Assembly: GCA_947652605.1 (NCBI GenBank)
Contig: OX393581.1
Coordinates: 45,159,924-45,223,923, forward strand
Reading direction: 5' to 3'
DNA from: Elmis aenea
Taxonomy: Eukaryota; Arthropoda; Insecta; Coleoptera; Elmidae
DNA length: 64,000 nt
A program made the position numbers and the translations under genes. Of the stretch, positions 10,925 through 21,373 are shown in pieces (the stretch's first letter is position 1; each line of letters opens with the position of its first letter). The notes under the pieces are model-generated. The model saw only the letters and a program-made list of their open reading frames with translations. It ran no database searches and was not told the DNA's origin.

Positions 10925-11379
10925 AGGTTAAAGATGGTTTAAAGTTCTTTTTTTTTTAAAGAAAACTAGCCAGTATTTGTTACGTAACAGTACTCGGAGA
11001 TGTTGTAATGGAAGTTATGCAAAAAGAGGACTTGATGAACAAGCATAGAATTTCGTATGTCAAGCCAAAAGTAGGTAGTTGCGAATCTAACATTCATTTT
11101 CCACACGAACATATCCGAAGTACACTTGATCTACCAAGCCGCCATGACAGTGTAAACCATCTGAAGTTAACCAATTTTAGTTTACATCAATCGCCGTAGT
11201 TCATGCAAAACATTTACCTGCCTGCGACGGTACGACTTTAATTCCCGCTTTTTCTGTGACGCAACCTAACCATCAAATATTTCTAGTGTTTTGGCTAATA
11301 TTAGTAAGAAAACGACGAATTGTTACACGTACAAACGTTATTTTTAACGAGACAAAATAATTATTGTGTTGGTAAAGAA

Positions 11380-14300
11380 ATGGAGCCAAATTGGAATACT
11401 ACAGTTTGTTATAATTATGAAGGACCAATACAACAAAAAGTGTGTGTAATAAAAGAGAACACAATGAAGCCGGAGCTAGGAGAATGCAATTTGCAAATTA
11501 ATTTAATAAACCATGAGCATGCACATTCCAGTTGTAACATTTTTCAACTAAAAGAAGAATTTTTAAAAACAAAACTGGAAAGTGTAGATGGGATTGAAAA
11601 AATAGAAATAGAAGAAGAACCTTTGGAATTTAATGCCGATTACAATGAGAACAGAGATAATAAAGCAACAGATATGATTGATGAAAGTGCAGAAAGAAAA
11701 TACTTAAATAAATTCGATTCTATAGCAGAACACGGAATAGTAATTATAAATGATATTAATGACCTCAATATCATGTCAGATGTATCAACCTCAAGTACAG
11801 CAACGTGCAATTTGGGTTTGACACCAACAAGTGAAATTATAAAGACAAAAAGTGACAATAAACATTTTCATGAAGTTGACGATTTGAACAGGAAGCTGAG
11901 AATGGAAGGAAACAAAAATATGGATAAAATATATACCTGTACAATTTGTGGTGAACATTTTAACTTTATGTCGAACCTAAATACTCATATGAAAACTCAC
12001 ACTGGTAAAAAAATCTATAAATGTGATGTTTGTCAGAAAACTTTTAACCACAGTAGTAGTTTACGGGTTCATACAAGAACACACACTGGTGAAAAATCAT
12101 ATAAATGTGATGTTTGTCAGAAATGTTTTAATCGCAATAGTAATTTAAATGTTCATATGAGAACACACACTGGTGAAAAATCATATAAATGTGATGTTTG
12201 TCAGAAATGTTTTAATCGCAATGGTAATTTAAATGTTCATATGAGAACACACACTGGTGAAAAATCATATAAATGTGATGTTTGTCAGAAATCTTTTAAC
12301 TACAGTAACAGTTTACAGGTTCATATGAGAACACACACTGGTGAAAAATCATATAAATGTGATGTTTGTCAGAAATCTTTTAACTACAGTAACAATTTAC
12401 AGGTTCATATGAGAATACACACTGGAGAAAAATCATATAAATGTGATGTTTGCAAAAAATATTTTAAACAAAGTGGTCATTTAAATGTTCATATGAGAAC
12501 ACACACTAGTAAAAAATCGTTTAAATGTGATGTTTGTCAGAAATCTTTTAAGCACAATAACAGTTTACGGTATCATATGATAATACACACTGGTGAAAAA
12601 TCATTTAAATGTGATGTTTGTCAGAAATCTTTTAAGCACAGTAACAGTTTACGGTATCATATGAGAATACACACTGGTGAAAAATCATTTAAATGTGATG
12701 TTTGTCAGAAATATTTTAATCGCAATAGTAATTTAAATGTTCATATGAGAACACACACTGGTGAAAAATCATATAAATGTGATGTTTGTCAGAAATGTTT
12801 TAATCGCAATGGTAATTTAAATGTTCATATGAGAACACACACTGGTGAAAAATCATATAAATGTGATGTTTGTCAGAAATCTTTTAACTACAGTAACAGT
12901 TTACAGGTTCATATGAGAACACACACTGGTGAAAAATCATATAAATGTGATGTTTGTCAGAAATCTTTTAACTACAGTAACAATTTACAGGTTCATATGA
13001 GAATACACACTGGAGAAAAATCATATAAATGTGATGTTTGCGAAAAATATTTTAAACAAAGTGGTCATTTAAATGTTCATATGAGAACACACACTAGTAA
13101 AAAATCGTTTAAATGTGATGTTTGTCAGAAATCTTTTAAGCACAGTAACAGTTTACGGTATCATATGATAATACACACTGGTAAAAAATCATTTAAATGT
13201 GATGTTTGTCAGAAATCTTTTAAGCACAGTAACAGTTTACGGTATCATATGAGAATACACACTGGTAAAAAATCATTTAAATGTGATGTTTGTCAGAAAT
13301 ATTTTAATCGCAATAGTAATTTAAATGTTCATATGAGAACCCACACTGGTGAAAAATCATATAAATGTGATGTTTGTCAGAAATGTTTTAATCGCAATGG
13401 TAATTTAAATGTTCATATGAGAACACACACTGGTGAAAAATCATATAAATGTGATGTTTGTCAGAAATCTTTTAACTACAGTAACAGTTTACAGGTTCAT
13501 ATGAGAACACACACTGGTGAAAAATCATATAAATGTGATGTTTGTCAGAAATCTTTTAACTACAGTAACAATTTACAGGTTCATATGAGAATACACACTG
13601 GAGAAAAATCATATAAATGTGATGTTTGCGAAAAATATTTTAAACAAAGTGGTCATTTAAATGTTCATATGAGAACACACACTGGTGAAAAATCATATAA
13701 ATGTGATGTTTGCGAGAAATATTTTAAACAAAGTGGTCATTTAAATGTTCATATGAGAACACACACTGGTAAAAAATCGTTTAAATGTGATGTTTGTCAG
13801 AAATCTTTTAAGCACAGTAACAGTTTACGGTATCATATGATAATACACACTGGTGAAAAATCGTTTAAATGTGATGTTTGTCAGAAATCTTTTAAGCACA
13901 GTAACAGTTTACGGTATCATATGATAATACACACTGGTGAAAAATCATTTAAATGTGATGTTTGTCAGAAATATTTTAATCGCAGTGATAATTTAAAAGT
14001 TCATATGAAAACACACACTGGTGAAAAATCATATAAATGTGATGTTTGTCAAAAATGTTTTAATCGCAATGGTAATTTAAATGTTCATATGAGAACACAC
14101 ACTGGTAAAAAATCGTTTAAATGTGATGTTTGTCAGAAATCTTTTAAGCACAGTAACAGTTTACGGTATCATATGATAATACACACTGGTGAAAAATCAT
14201 TTAAATGTGATGTTTGTCAGAAATCTTTTAAGCACAGTAACAGTTTACGGTATCATATGAGAATACACACTGGTGAAAAATCATTTAAATGTGATGTTTG

Positions 14301-14571
14301 TCAGAAATATTTTAATCGCAGTGATAATTTAAAAGTTCATATGAAAACACACACTGGTGAAAAATCATATAAATGTGATGTTTGTCAAAAATGTTTTAAT
14401 CGCAATGGTAATTTAAATGTTCATATGAGAACACACACTGGTGAAAAATCATATAAATGTGATGTTTGTCAGAAATCTTTTAACTACAGTAACAGTTTAC
14501 AGGTTCGTATGAGAACACACACTGGTGAAAAATCATATAAATGTGATGTTTGCGAGAAATATTTTAAATAA
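11380..14571 (+). CDS. C2H2 zinc-finger protein, ~31 fingers with 7-finger higher-order repeats (ZNF copy 2)
   Basis: This single-exon gene codes for a 1063-residue protein. The finger-free acidic N-terminus is nearly the same as in ZNF copy 1. It is followed by 30 intact C2H2 fingers, one finger with Arg for the first His (QVRMRTH), and a truncated last finger. Fingers 3-9, 10-16 and 17-24 repeat one ordered set of seven: NRNSN, NRNGN, NYSNS, NYSNN, KQSGH, then two KHSNS types. The period is 588 bp. In the third block the KQSGH finger is doubled; fingers 25-32 are partial blocks. Several linkers are TSKKS or TGKKS rather than TGEKS. I chose the ATG at 11380 because it matches the sister gene; an in-frame ATG at 11320 is not conserved. 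The stop is a CAA-to-TAA change within a finger. Likely a nuclear DNA-binding protein, target unknown. Confidence 0.9.
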   Translation: MEPNWNTTVCYNYEGPIQQKVCVIKENTMKPELGECNLQINLINHEHAHSSCNIFQLKEEFLKTKLESVDGIEKIEIEEEPLEFNADYNENRDNKATDMIDESAERKYLNKFDSIAEHGIVIINDINDLNIMSDVSTSSTATCNLGLTPTSEIIKTKSDNKHFHEVDDLNRKLRMEGNKNMDKIYTCTICGEHFNFMSNLNTHMKTHTGKKIYKCDVCQKTFNHSSSLRVHTRTHTGEKSYKCDVCQKCFNRNSNLNVHMRTHTGEKSYKCDVCQKCFNRNGNLNVHMRTHTGEKSYKCDVCQKSFNYSNSLQVHMRTHTGEKSYKCDVCQKSFNYSNNLQVHMRIHTGEKSYKCDVCKKYFKQSGHLNVHMRTHTSKKSFKCDVCQKSFKHNNSLRYHMIIHTGEKSFKCDVCQKSFKHSNSLRYHMRIHTGEKSFKCDVCQKYFNRNSNLNVHMRTHTGEKSYKCDVCQKCFNRNGNLNVHMRTHTGEKSYKCDVCQKSFNYSNSLQVHMRTHTGEKSYKCDVCQKSFNYSNNLQVHMRIHTGEKSYKCDVCEKYFKQSGHLNVHMRTHTSKKSFKCDVCQKSFKHSNSLRYHMIIHTGKKSFKCDVCQKSFKHSNSLRYHMRIHTGKKSFKCDVCQKYFNRNSNLNVHMRTHTGEKSYKCDVCQKCFNRNGNLNVHMRTHTGEKSYKCDVCQKSFNYSNSLQVHMRTHTGEKSYKCDVCQKSFNYSNNLQVHMRIHTGEKSYKCDVCEKYFKQSGHLNVHMRTHTGEKSYKCDVCEKYFKQSGHLNVHMRTHTGKKSFKCDVCQKSFKHSNSLRYHMIIHTGEKSFKCDVCQKSFKHSNSLRYHMIIHTGEKSFKCDVCQKYFNRSDNLKVHMKTHTGEKSYKCDVCQKCFNRNGNLNVHMRTHTGKKSFKCDVCQKSFKHSNSLRYHMIIHTGEKSFKCDVCQKSFKHSNSLRYHMRIHTGEKSFKCDVCQKYFNRSDNLKVHMKTHTGEKSYKCDVCQKCFNRNGNLNVHMRTHTGEKSYKCDVCQKSFNYSNSLQVRMRTHTGEKSYKCDVCEKYFK

Positions 14572-14945
14572 AGTAGTCATTTAAATGCTCATATGAGAAC
14601 ACACACTGGTGAAAAATCACATAAATGTAATGTTTGCTAAAAATATTTTAAACAAATTGGTCATTTAAATGTTCATATGAGAACACACACTGGTGAAAAA
14701 TCATATAAATGTGATGTTTTAAACAAAGTAGTTATTTAAATGTTCATATGCGAACACACACTCGTGAAAAATCATATAAATCTGATGTTTGTCAGAAATG
14801 TTTTAATCAAAGTAGTTATTTAAATGTTCATATGAGAACACACACTGGTGAGAAATCATATAAATCTGATATTTGTTAAAAATCTTTTAAGCACAGTAAG
14901 TTTATGGTATCATATGGAAAAACACACTGGTGAAAAATCATGTTG
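14572..14945 (+). pseudogene. Decayed zinc-finger tail of ZNF copy 2
   Basis: Finger remnants continue in frame after the nonsense codon, then meet another stop (GTTTGCTAA near 14638), the shared 13-bp deletion near 14715, the shared Cys-to-Ser change and the shared final stop. This tail holds more finger sequence before the 13-bp deletion than the copy 1 tail does. Confidence 0.85.
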
Positions 14946-15046
14946 ACCGTTGAAAGGCTAAATGGGATAACCGACGATTTTTAAAGAATTGAGTTATATA
15001 CACCGTTATGTAATCGCGTGATTTTTCTCCGTCAAATGGTCTAGGT

Positions 15047-15366
15047 CAGTGATTTTGAACCCATTGTGTCAAAAATGAAAAATTCAAATGGTGCTACTCT
15101 CAAGTGGCGTGTCACCCAGATATAAATATTTAACAATACAGTTATCAAAAAAATATAACAATCAAAATAGTTTTCTAACTATAATCTCTTGGTCGAAATA
15201 ATCAGACTTGAGAATAATCAGAGATTTTCCAATTTGTAGTTAGTTATATTTATATGGCACATAATGAATACTTCCTAAATCTTAAAAATCGAAATCCCAG
15301 TAGCGTATCACAAAAAAACGCAGTGGCATGTCACTATTGACACGCATCATAGGTTCACCATCACTG
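15047..15366. mobile_element. hAT-type MITE (second copy of 8078-8397)
   Basis: The same 320-bp element, with the same ends and position relative to the zinc-finger gene. It was carried along by the duplication rather than inserted anew. Confidence 0.8.
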
Positions 15367-15944
15367 GTCTAGATTTTATTTACATTTATGCGGAGCAAGC
15401 AATCGATTAGCCCTTATTTATTCCTACAGCCGCAGTTTGCATATGGGATTTATTCAGCATATCTTTTCGCACAATGTCGGTTCCATATGTGATAAAAATA
15501 AATAAGATTTTAAAACGTTTTCAATTCTTTAAGTGTCATCAATAAAAAAATAAAACAATCTATAAGGTAGTGAAAACTGATTTCCGATAGGGAAAAAGAA
15601 AAGTTTCATTACTAAAAGTCGTTCAGAAACTGTAAAATATGTGTTATTATCAATAAAAATTATGTCTAAAAAATAAATCAGTGATCCACCTCGGTATTTT
15701 GCACCAGTAGTTTTAATTTACCATTTATTAATATTTGCTTAATTGATTCAATAGTAATAATGATAATGATGTTAATAATAGTAATAAATAAATAAATGAA
15801 TGATGTGTTTTTTTATTCGGCCTTCTAAAAGTTCAACAAGCTTTAAACTATCAATAATTTGGAAAACAATTTATTTAGACACGTGTTTGAAATAAACAGT
15901 AACTATAGTAGCAGCAAAAAAAAATTGATAAACATCATTAAAAC

Positions 15945-16434
15945 CAGGGCATGAAACCGGTTTTTCAAACCGGTTTAAAAAACCGGTTAACCGTTATTTT
16001 TTGTCAGAAAAAGTGATTTTTAACCGAAACCGAAACCGTTATTTTTAAAGGCATAAAAAACGGTAACCTTTAACCAAAATAATAAAAAACCGGTTTTTTT
16101 AACATCTTTTTTTAATAAAAATTACGATGAAAAATACAAAATATGTAGTAAATGCGATTAGTTTACCAAAAGTCATTACTGAACTCTTGATGTTACATTT
16201 ATTATAAAATTATAAATAAATAATATCTTTTCATACTTTGCATTCCTGATCTAAATAACTTTAAAAACCGGTTAATTTAACCGGTTTTTTAAACCGGTTA
16301 TAATTTAAATCGGTTTTTTACACTAAACCGGTTTTTTACGAATAAAACCGGTTTTTCAACAAAAACCGTTATAAAAATAAAGTTCTCGATTTCGGTTAAC
16401 CGTTAACCAAAATTTTTTTCGGTTTCGAGCCCTG
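15945..16434. mobile_element. hAT-type MITE rich in AACCGGTT motifs, 490 bp, only in unit 2
   Basis: The ends CAGGGCATGAAACCGG and GGTTTCGAGCCCTG are flanked by the exact 8-bp target duplication ATTAAAAC (15937-15944 and 16435-16442). The corresponding empty site is in unit 1 near 8965. The interior has many AACCGGTTT-type inverted motifs and no ORF. A related end is at 38125. Confidence 0.92.
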
Positions 16435-16782
16435 ATTAAAACTGATATATCATTTAAATTGTAACCATAGCTCCCGCTTGTGATAATACCATTGAATAAG
16501 AAGATAAAGGAAGGAGCTTTAATTATTATACTGCAGCGTTTGTCGGCGACGGAAATGACGACATAAATGGCCTCTGATGGCGGCCGGTTTTGACAGGTCA
16601 AACAGTCGAGAAATTTAGAGTTTTGTGTGCTACAATGGTTAGCTGCAGATCTTGTAGTCTTACTAGGTCCAAAAATGTTGAAGATTAATAGATTACGTTT
16701 CAAAGGTAAGTAGACATTAATATTTTGTAGTGTAATCAGGTATTGAAAATTTGATGTGGTCTGTCAAAATAGTATGTCATAT

Positions 16783-16985
16783 CAGTGGCGTGCATTTTTG
16801 TACAGCGTATTTTTTAACTCTCATAATAAACAATGCATATATTGATGTATGCTGTATTTTTTTTTAATTACCTCAACCACGAAACAAGAAATAAGTAAGT
16901 AAATAACAGGCTCAAGTCAAAACAAACCAAATATTTACATTATTCAATACATATTTAAAAATATTAAATATTAGATACGCCACTG
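16783..16985. mobile_element. Short hAT-like element (second copy of 9304-9506)
   Basis: Identical in layout to 9304-9506, with CAGTGGCG ends, and inherited through the duplication. Confidence 0.6.
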
Positions 16986-18354
16986 AGAAGCGGAAACATG
17001 CATCCGCCATATTGAGAGGCTAACCTGGACGCCTTAAGATCGCTAAAATGCTCCTTTATCTTTTTATTCAATGGATAATACAAGTAGAAAATATACCCAA
17101 CAGGCGTCGCAAAGTGTATAAATTTTGGCAATTTATGCAATTTATAAAGCAAAGCATTTTGGGATTTGTTGATATGGGAGGCAGAAGTACTTTAAATTTA
17201 GTTCAAAACGATGTTTCATAAAAGTTTGAAATTTATAGGGCATGCTACGCTAATGTATCTCAAAATGTGGTAAAAATTTCAGAAAAATAGAACCACACGT
17301 TTGAGCGTTTCTTGCATAAGTATGTGCACGAGTTCCTGGTCATTAGGGTACCTCCATATAACGGTATGGTCACGCTTCACAAACCCTCCAAATTTCTAAT
17401 AGCCGCTATGGGATTATATAGGATTTCTTTTAATAACTCAAGTTTTAAATGAAATTTGTAGGTAAAAACTCAATTGGCGTGCAGAAATAGATGCAATAAT
17501 AAGTATAGCAATTAAAAAATGAGTAAAATGAAGGATTAACAAATTGTTATTAGCTATTAATGTTTAAAAAACAACTACGCAGCGCGTATTTCCATGGTAG
17601 GCATGCAACCCATGATACACGCCGTGTATCATGGGGTGTAGGCATGTAAGGAATAAAACACAAGACGTCATGATAAACGTATTTTTTAATGTCCAATGAG
17701 CAACTGAAAAGTATAGATTCATCAATTTAATTTCATATTTTATCACAAAATTACATTATTAATCCCAATCATTGCTATTAAGTCCGATGTAGACCAATAA
17801 TACATCGCACATTTTCTTAAAAATTAAAAAAATAATTGTATTTAACTTAACTTATGAAATTTACGTATGGTAATAACTTACACAACTATCACTAATGTCT
17901 TTTAAAGTCTTGGAACACACTTAAACACTCTGTACACTCAAGAAAAAAATAAAATATGAATATTTTCCTATGCGCTCCATACTAATTATTTTAAATCTGG
18001 AGGTCTTAGCCTAGCGGCAAGCGAAACTCGACCGTATATACATCTCAGCCAATAGAAACTTGTTCTTGGCTGTCCATATACCCTGTTTATTAAGGTACCC
18101 TACTGGTCATGATAAAACAAGTAGAAAATATACTCAACAGGTGTCGCAAGGTGTATTAATTTGGCAATTTATAAAGCAAAGCATTTTGGGATGTCTTGAT
18201 ATGCGAGGCAGGAGTATTTTAAATTTAATTCAAAACGATATTGCATAAAATTTTGAAATTTATAGGGTACGTTTAGCTAGTGTCTCAGGGCCGGCCTTAA
18301 GCATATTCCACAGATTATGTCGCCTAGGGGCCCGCGCTTAAAGAGGTCTCGCGA

Positions 18355-19917
18355 TCAAAAAAAAAAAACTTGTTCTTCTTCTTCTTATCTCCTTATGCCT
18401 TTTCAGGCGTCGGAGGTTGGTCTCGCGTTCCGAGTCCATTTTCGCCATGCACTTCTGTCTTCTGCAAGTGTTTTCATTTCGTCTGGCGTTTTTCCTCTTT
18501 CCGACCCCCAGTCCCTTATTTGATCCATCCATTTTCTTCTTGGTCGCCGTCTTTGTTTTTTGGCTGGTTTTCCTAATTCTATTATGTTTCTTGTAAATCT
18601 GTCTGGATTCATTCGTATTACATGACCATACCAGTCTAGCTGTTTCTTCTTTATTTTTGCTATCAGTGGCCCCTGCTCTGTCATTTCTCTAATGTTTTCG
18701 TTTCTTATTCTATCCCATTTAGATTTCCCCGCTATGTTCCGGAGGTGTTTCATTTCCATGGCGTTTATTTTAGTTTCATCTTTTTTCTTTATTGTCCAGT
18801 TTTCCGCTGCATATGTTATTATCGGTATTGTTATCATATTGTGTATTTTCATTTTCACTTTTATGTTTATCTCTTTGTGTCCAAGTATTGATTTGTTTAG
18901 TGAATAGTAAATTTTTGTTGATTTTGTAAAGAAAGTTCAATTTATTCTTTAATCCTTTTATTTATTCTCAAACTTTAAATAAACACTTAACAATTAATCA
19001 TTAGTAAAGCAAGTTTTTCTTCTTTCACTGTAACCCAACTAGCTGCACTCTACACGTGCCCTGCTGCAGTCTCGAACTCTCCGTTTAGACCGCACGTTTT
19101 TCCTCCTGTTGCCAGCCTCTAGTGCTGCCAACCCCCTCTTCCGTACCAAACTAAAAACACTATATACTACCAAATACATACAAAATACATACAATAAAAT
19201 TAAAATTGTTTACAATTTGTTTGCCCTGTTTGTTAGTTCGGCGTCTATTCTCCCGTCCTCTGTTATTATGCTTCCTAAGTATTCATATGTTGTAGGAGTA
19301 ACTCTTTCTAGATCATTGTTTTTACATTTAATTTTGTTGATGTTTTGGAGGTCTTTTTGTTTTTCGTTTATGATCATAGTTTTTGTTTTATTTATATTCA
19401 CTTCCATTCCCATGTTCTCTATTTCATCGGTCCATGCATTCACTAGTTTTTGCATTTTGTTTTTGGTATTTGCTATAAGTACCACGTCGTCTGCGTATAG
19501 TAGGCTATTTAAGGTAATTATTTCTAGATTTCTGTACCCAATTGCCGTGTTCAGTTGTTTATGTTTTTCCTTAATTCGTTTCCCCATCTTATCCATGAAA
19601 ATTATAAATAATAGTGGGCTTAGACTGTCTCCCTGTTTTATTCCCTTGCTCATTCTAAATTCGTCTGATCTTTGTCCTGCAATTTGTACTTTTGCTCTTA
19701 CTGTCTGATACGTGCCTCTAATTGCATTTATTAAGATGTTAGGTATTTCTATTTCTCTCAGGGTTTTCCAAATTTCTCTTCTGTCTACCGTATCGAAGGC
19801 TGCTTTTAAGTCAATAAATGTTAGGTAGAGTTCTTCTCCTTTTCTTTCTATTATATTCCTTATAATAAATATGTTGTCACTTGTCTGTCTTCCTGGTCTA
19901 AAAGCTGCTTGTTAATA
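18355..19917 (-). pseudogene. RTE-like reverse transcriptase relic, split by a solo LTR
   Basis: The same non-LTR relic as 575-1815. Here motif B is intact (GIKQGDSLSPLLF near 19635) and so is the YADD box (near 19495). The coding sequence is cut by a 290-bp insertion at 18925-19214 and its 5' end is missing beyond 19917, so it cannot be functional. The downstream part (18858-18403) keeps the AENWT, LRNIAGKSKWDRIRN and WYGHVIRM blocks. Confidence 0.85.
18925..19214 (-). mobile_element. Solo LTR, 290 bp, inserted in the RT relic
   Basis: The insertion starts TGTAAAG and ends TTTACA, the TG...CA ends of an LTR. It is flanked by ATTT at 18921-18924 and 19215-19218, a 4-bp target duplication. 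The uninterrupted site in copy 1 (near 1148) has ATTT once. Read on the minus strand it has an AATAAA signal about 22 bases before its end, so it lies in minus orientation. It has no internal region, so it is the usual product of LTR-LTR recombination. Confidence 0.87.
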
Positions 19918-20094
19918 GCATAGAAACAAAAAGCAATTCTCTATAATATCACTTAAAAAAGCTGTTCAATAGTGAAATACTAAATTTAATAAATAAACTA
20001 TACCACAGTAATGTAATAGATTATTTATCAAATATTATCATCAAATCAATTAACAAAAGTTTTCGTGAAACAATTCCAATTGAAACGTTTACGG

Positions 20095-20660
20095 AAACGC
20101 AAAAAGTGAAGCAAAATCTTTGGCAACTCAAATGAAAGATTACAAATTCTTGGTATCTTTAGTTTTGGCATGATTGGTAAGCAAAGAATTATAAAGTGAA
20201 ACATCAGATCTGTCTTTGGAAATACTCACCTTTGAAAAATTGTGCAAAATTGTTCGAGGTTCCACAATTCAAGTTGAAGCGTTTAAGGAAACGCAAAAGG
20301 CAATTTGCATACGAGTCCTCAAACGACCCTGCTGTTGATGCAAAGGGTGCATACAAAATAAACTGTTTTAATCAAGTGTTAGATAAAACACTGCAGTGTC
20401 TTCAACCTCGATTTAAACAATTAAAAGAGACCATAAATTTATTTAGTTTTTTTATTGACATTTCACAATCAATCCAAAGAGACTACATTAAAATGTGCTG
20501 CTGATTTACAAATTGCTTTAAAATAAGGCGAATCGGTGGATTTAAATGGATTCATGTTGGCGGAAGAAATAGAAGCTTTAAAAGTAACTATTCCACAAAG
20601 TTGTTGCAATCCTTTAAATATACTTTAATGTTTGGCTTGTAATAATCGTCTAACCTCTGC
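20095..20660 (+). pseudogene. hAT-family transposase relic (copy of 1990-2560)
   Basis: The same ZMYM1/TTF-like fragment as in copy 1. The frame from 20196 stays open longer here (102 codons, to 20504), because a CAG replaces the stop seen near 2298 and the block NLFSFFIDISQSIQRD is included. After it, the GESVDLNG and EEIEAL block follows past a stop, as in copy 1. Confidence 0.7.
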
Positions 20661-20855
20661 CTTTAAATAAGCCATAGCTAATTTTTGTAAAGTTAATTAA
20701 ATAAACTACGAGGGTGTATATTTTATTTACCATTAAATGTTACACCGACACTTAAATAAATTTGCTTACACAGAAAAATTGAAGTAGGTTCGCACATAAA
20801 TAACGACATCTTCTTAATTATCACAGATAAACATATGACATCATAATACCTATAT

Positions 20856-21373
20856 TTAAATACATGTTTCATTATGGTTTTCATTACTAATACGAATTGT
20901 TTCTTTGTAATGTCTTTTTGAAGTGTGATGAAGTATAAAAGGAAAAGAACTGTTCATTTTTGGGGTAGATGTTGTTAAAATCTCTTGTTCAACAAGTTGC
21001 AGTTCATCATCTTTACCAATGAGTAAGTTGCTACGTAGCTGAGATCGAGAATACCGTGAACTGCTATCATTAGTAGCTGTTCGAATATTTTCTGTATGCG
21101 AGTATCTAGAATGAGTGTCTCGTAATGTGGAATTACGAGTAAGTGGTGCATGTTTATGTTTAATGCCGAACAGAACTTCCTTAAATGCATTTCTGTACTT
21201 CTTGGACATGAGATTGTAAAATACAGGGTTTAACGTAGAAGAAAGATAGTACAGAATTCCTGTTACAAAGAAAACCCATGCATTTATTTCTTGATAGTCC
21301 CGTCCGTAAATATATAATAGACGCTGGGCATGAAATGGGGCCCAACATATAAAAAATCCGACCACCACGGCAG
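20856..21373 (-). CDS. CapaR: Receptor last exon: TM6, TM7 and cytoplasmic tail
   Basis: This 518-nt exon starts after TTTTCAG and ends at a TAA after ETCI. It codes for TM6 with CWAPFH, TM7 with NPVFY, a KKYRNAFKEVLFG helix-8 region and a long tail rich in Ser, Thr and Arg. Confidence 0.88.
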
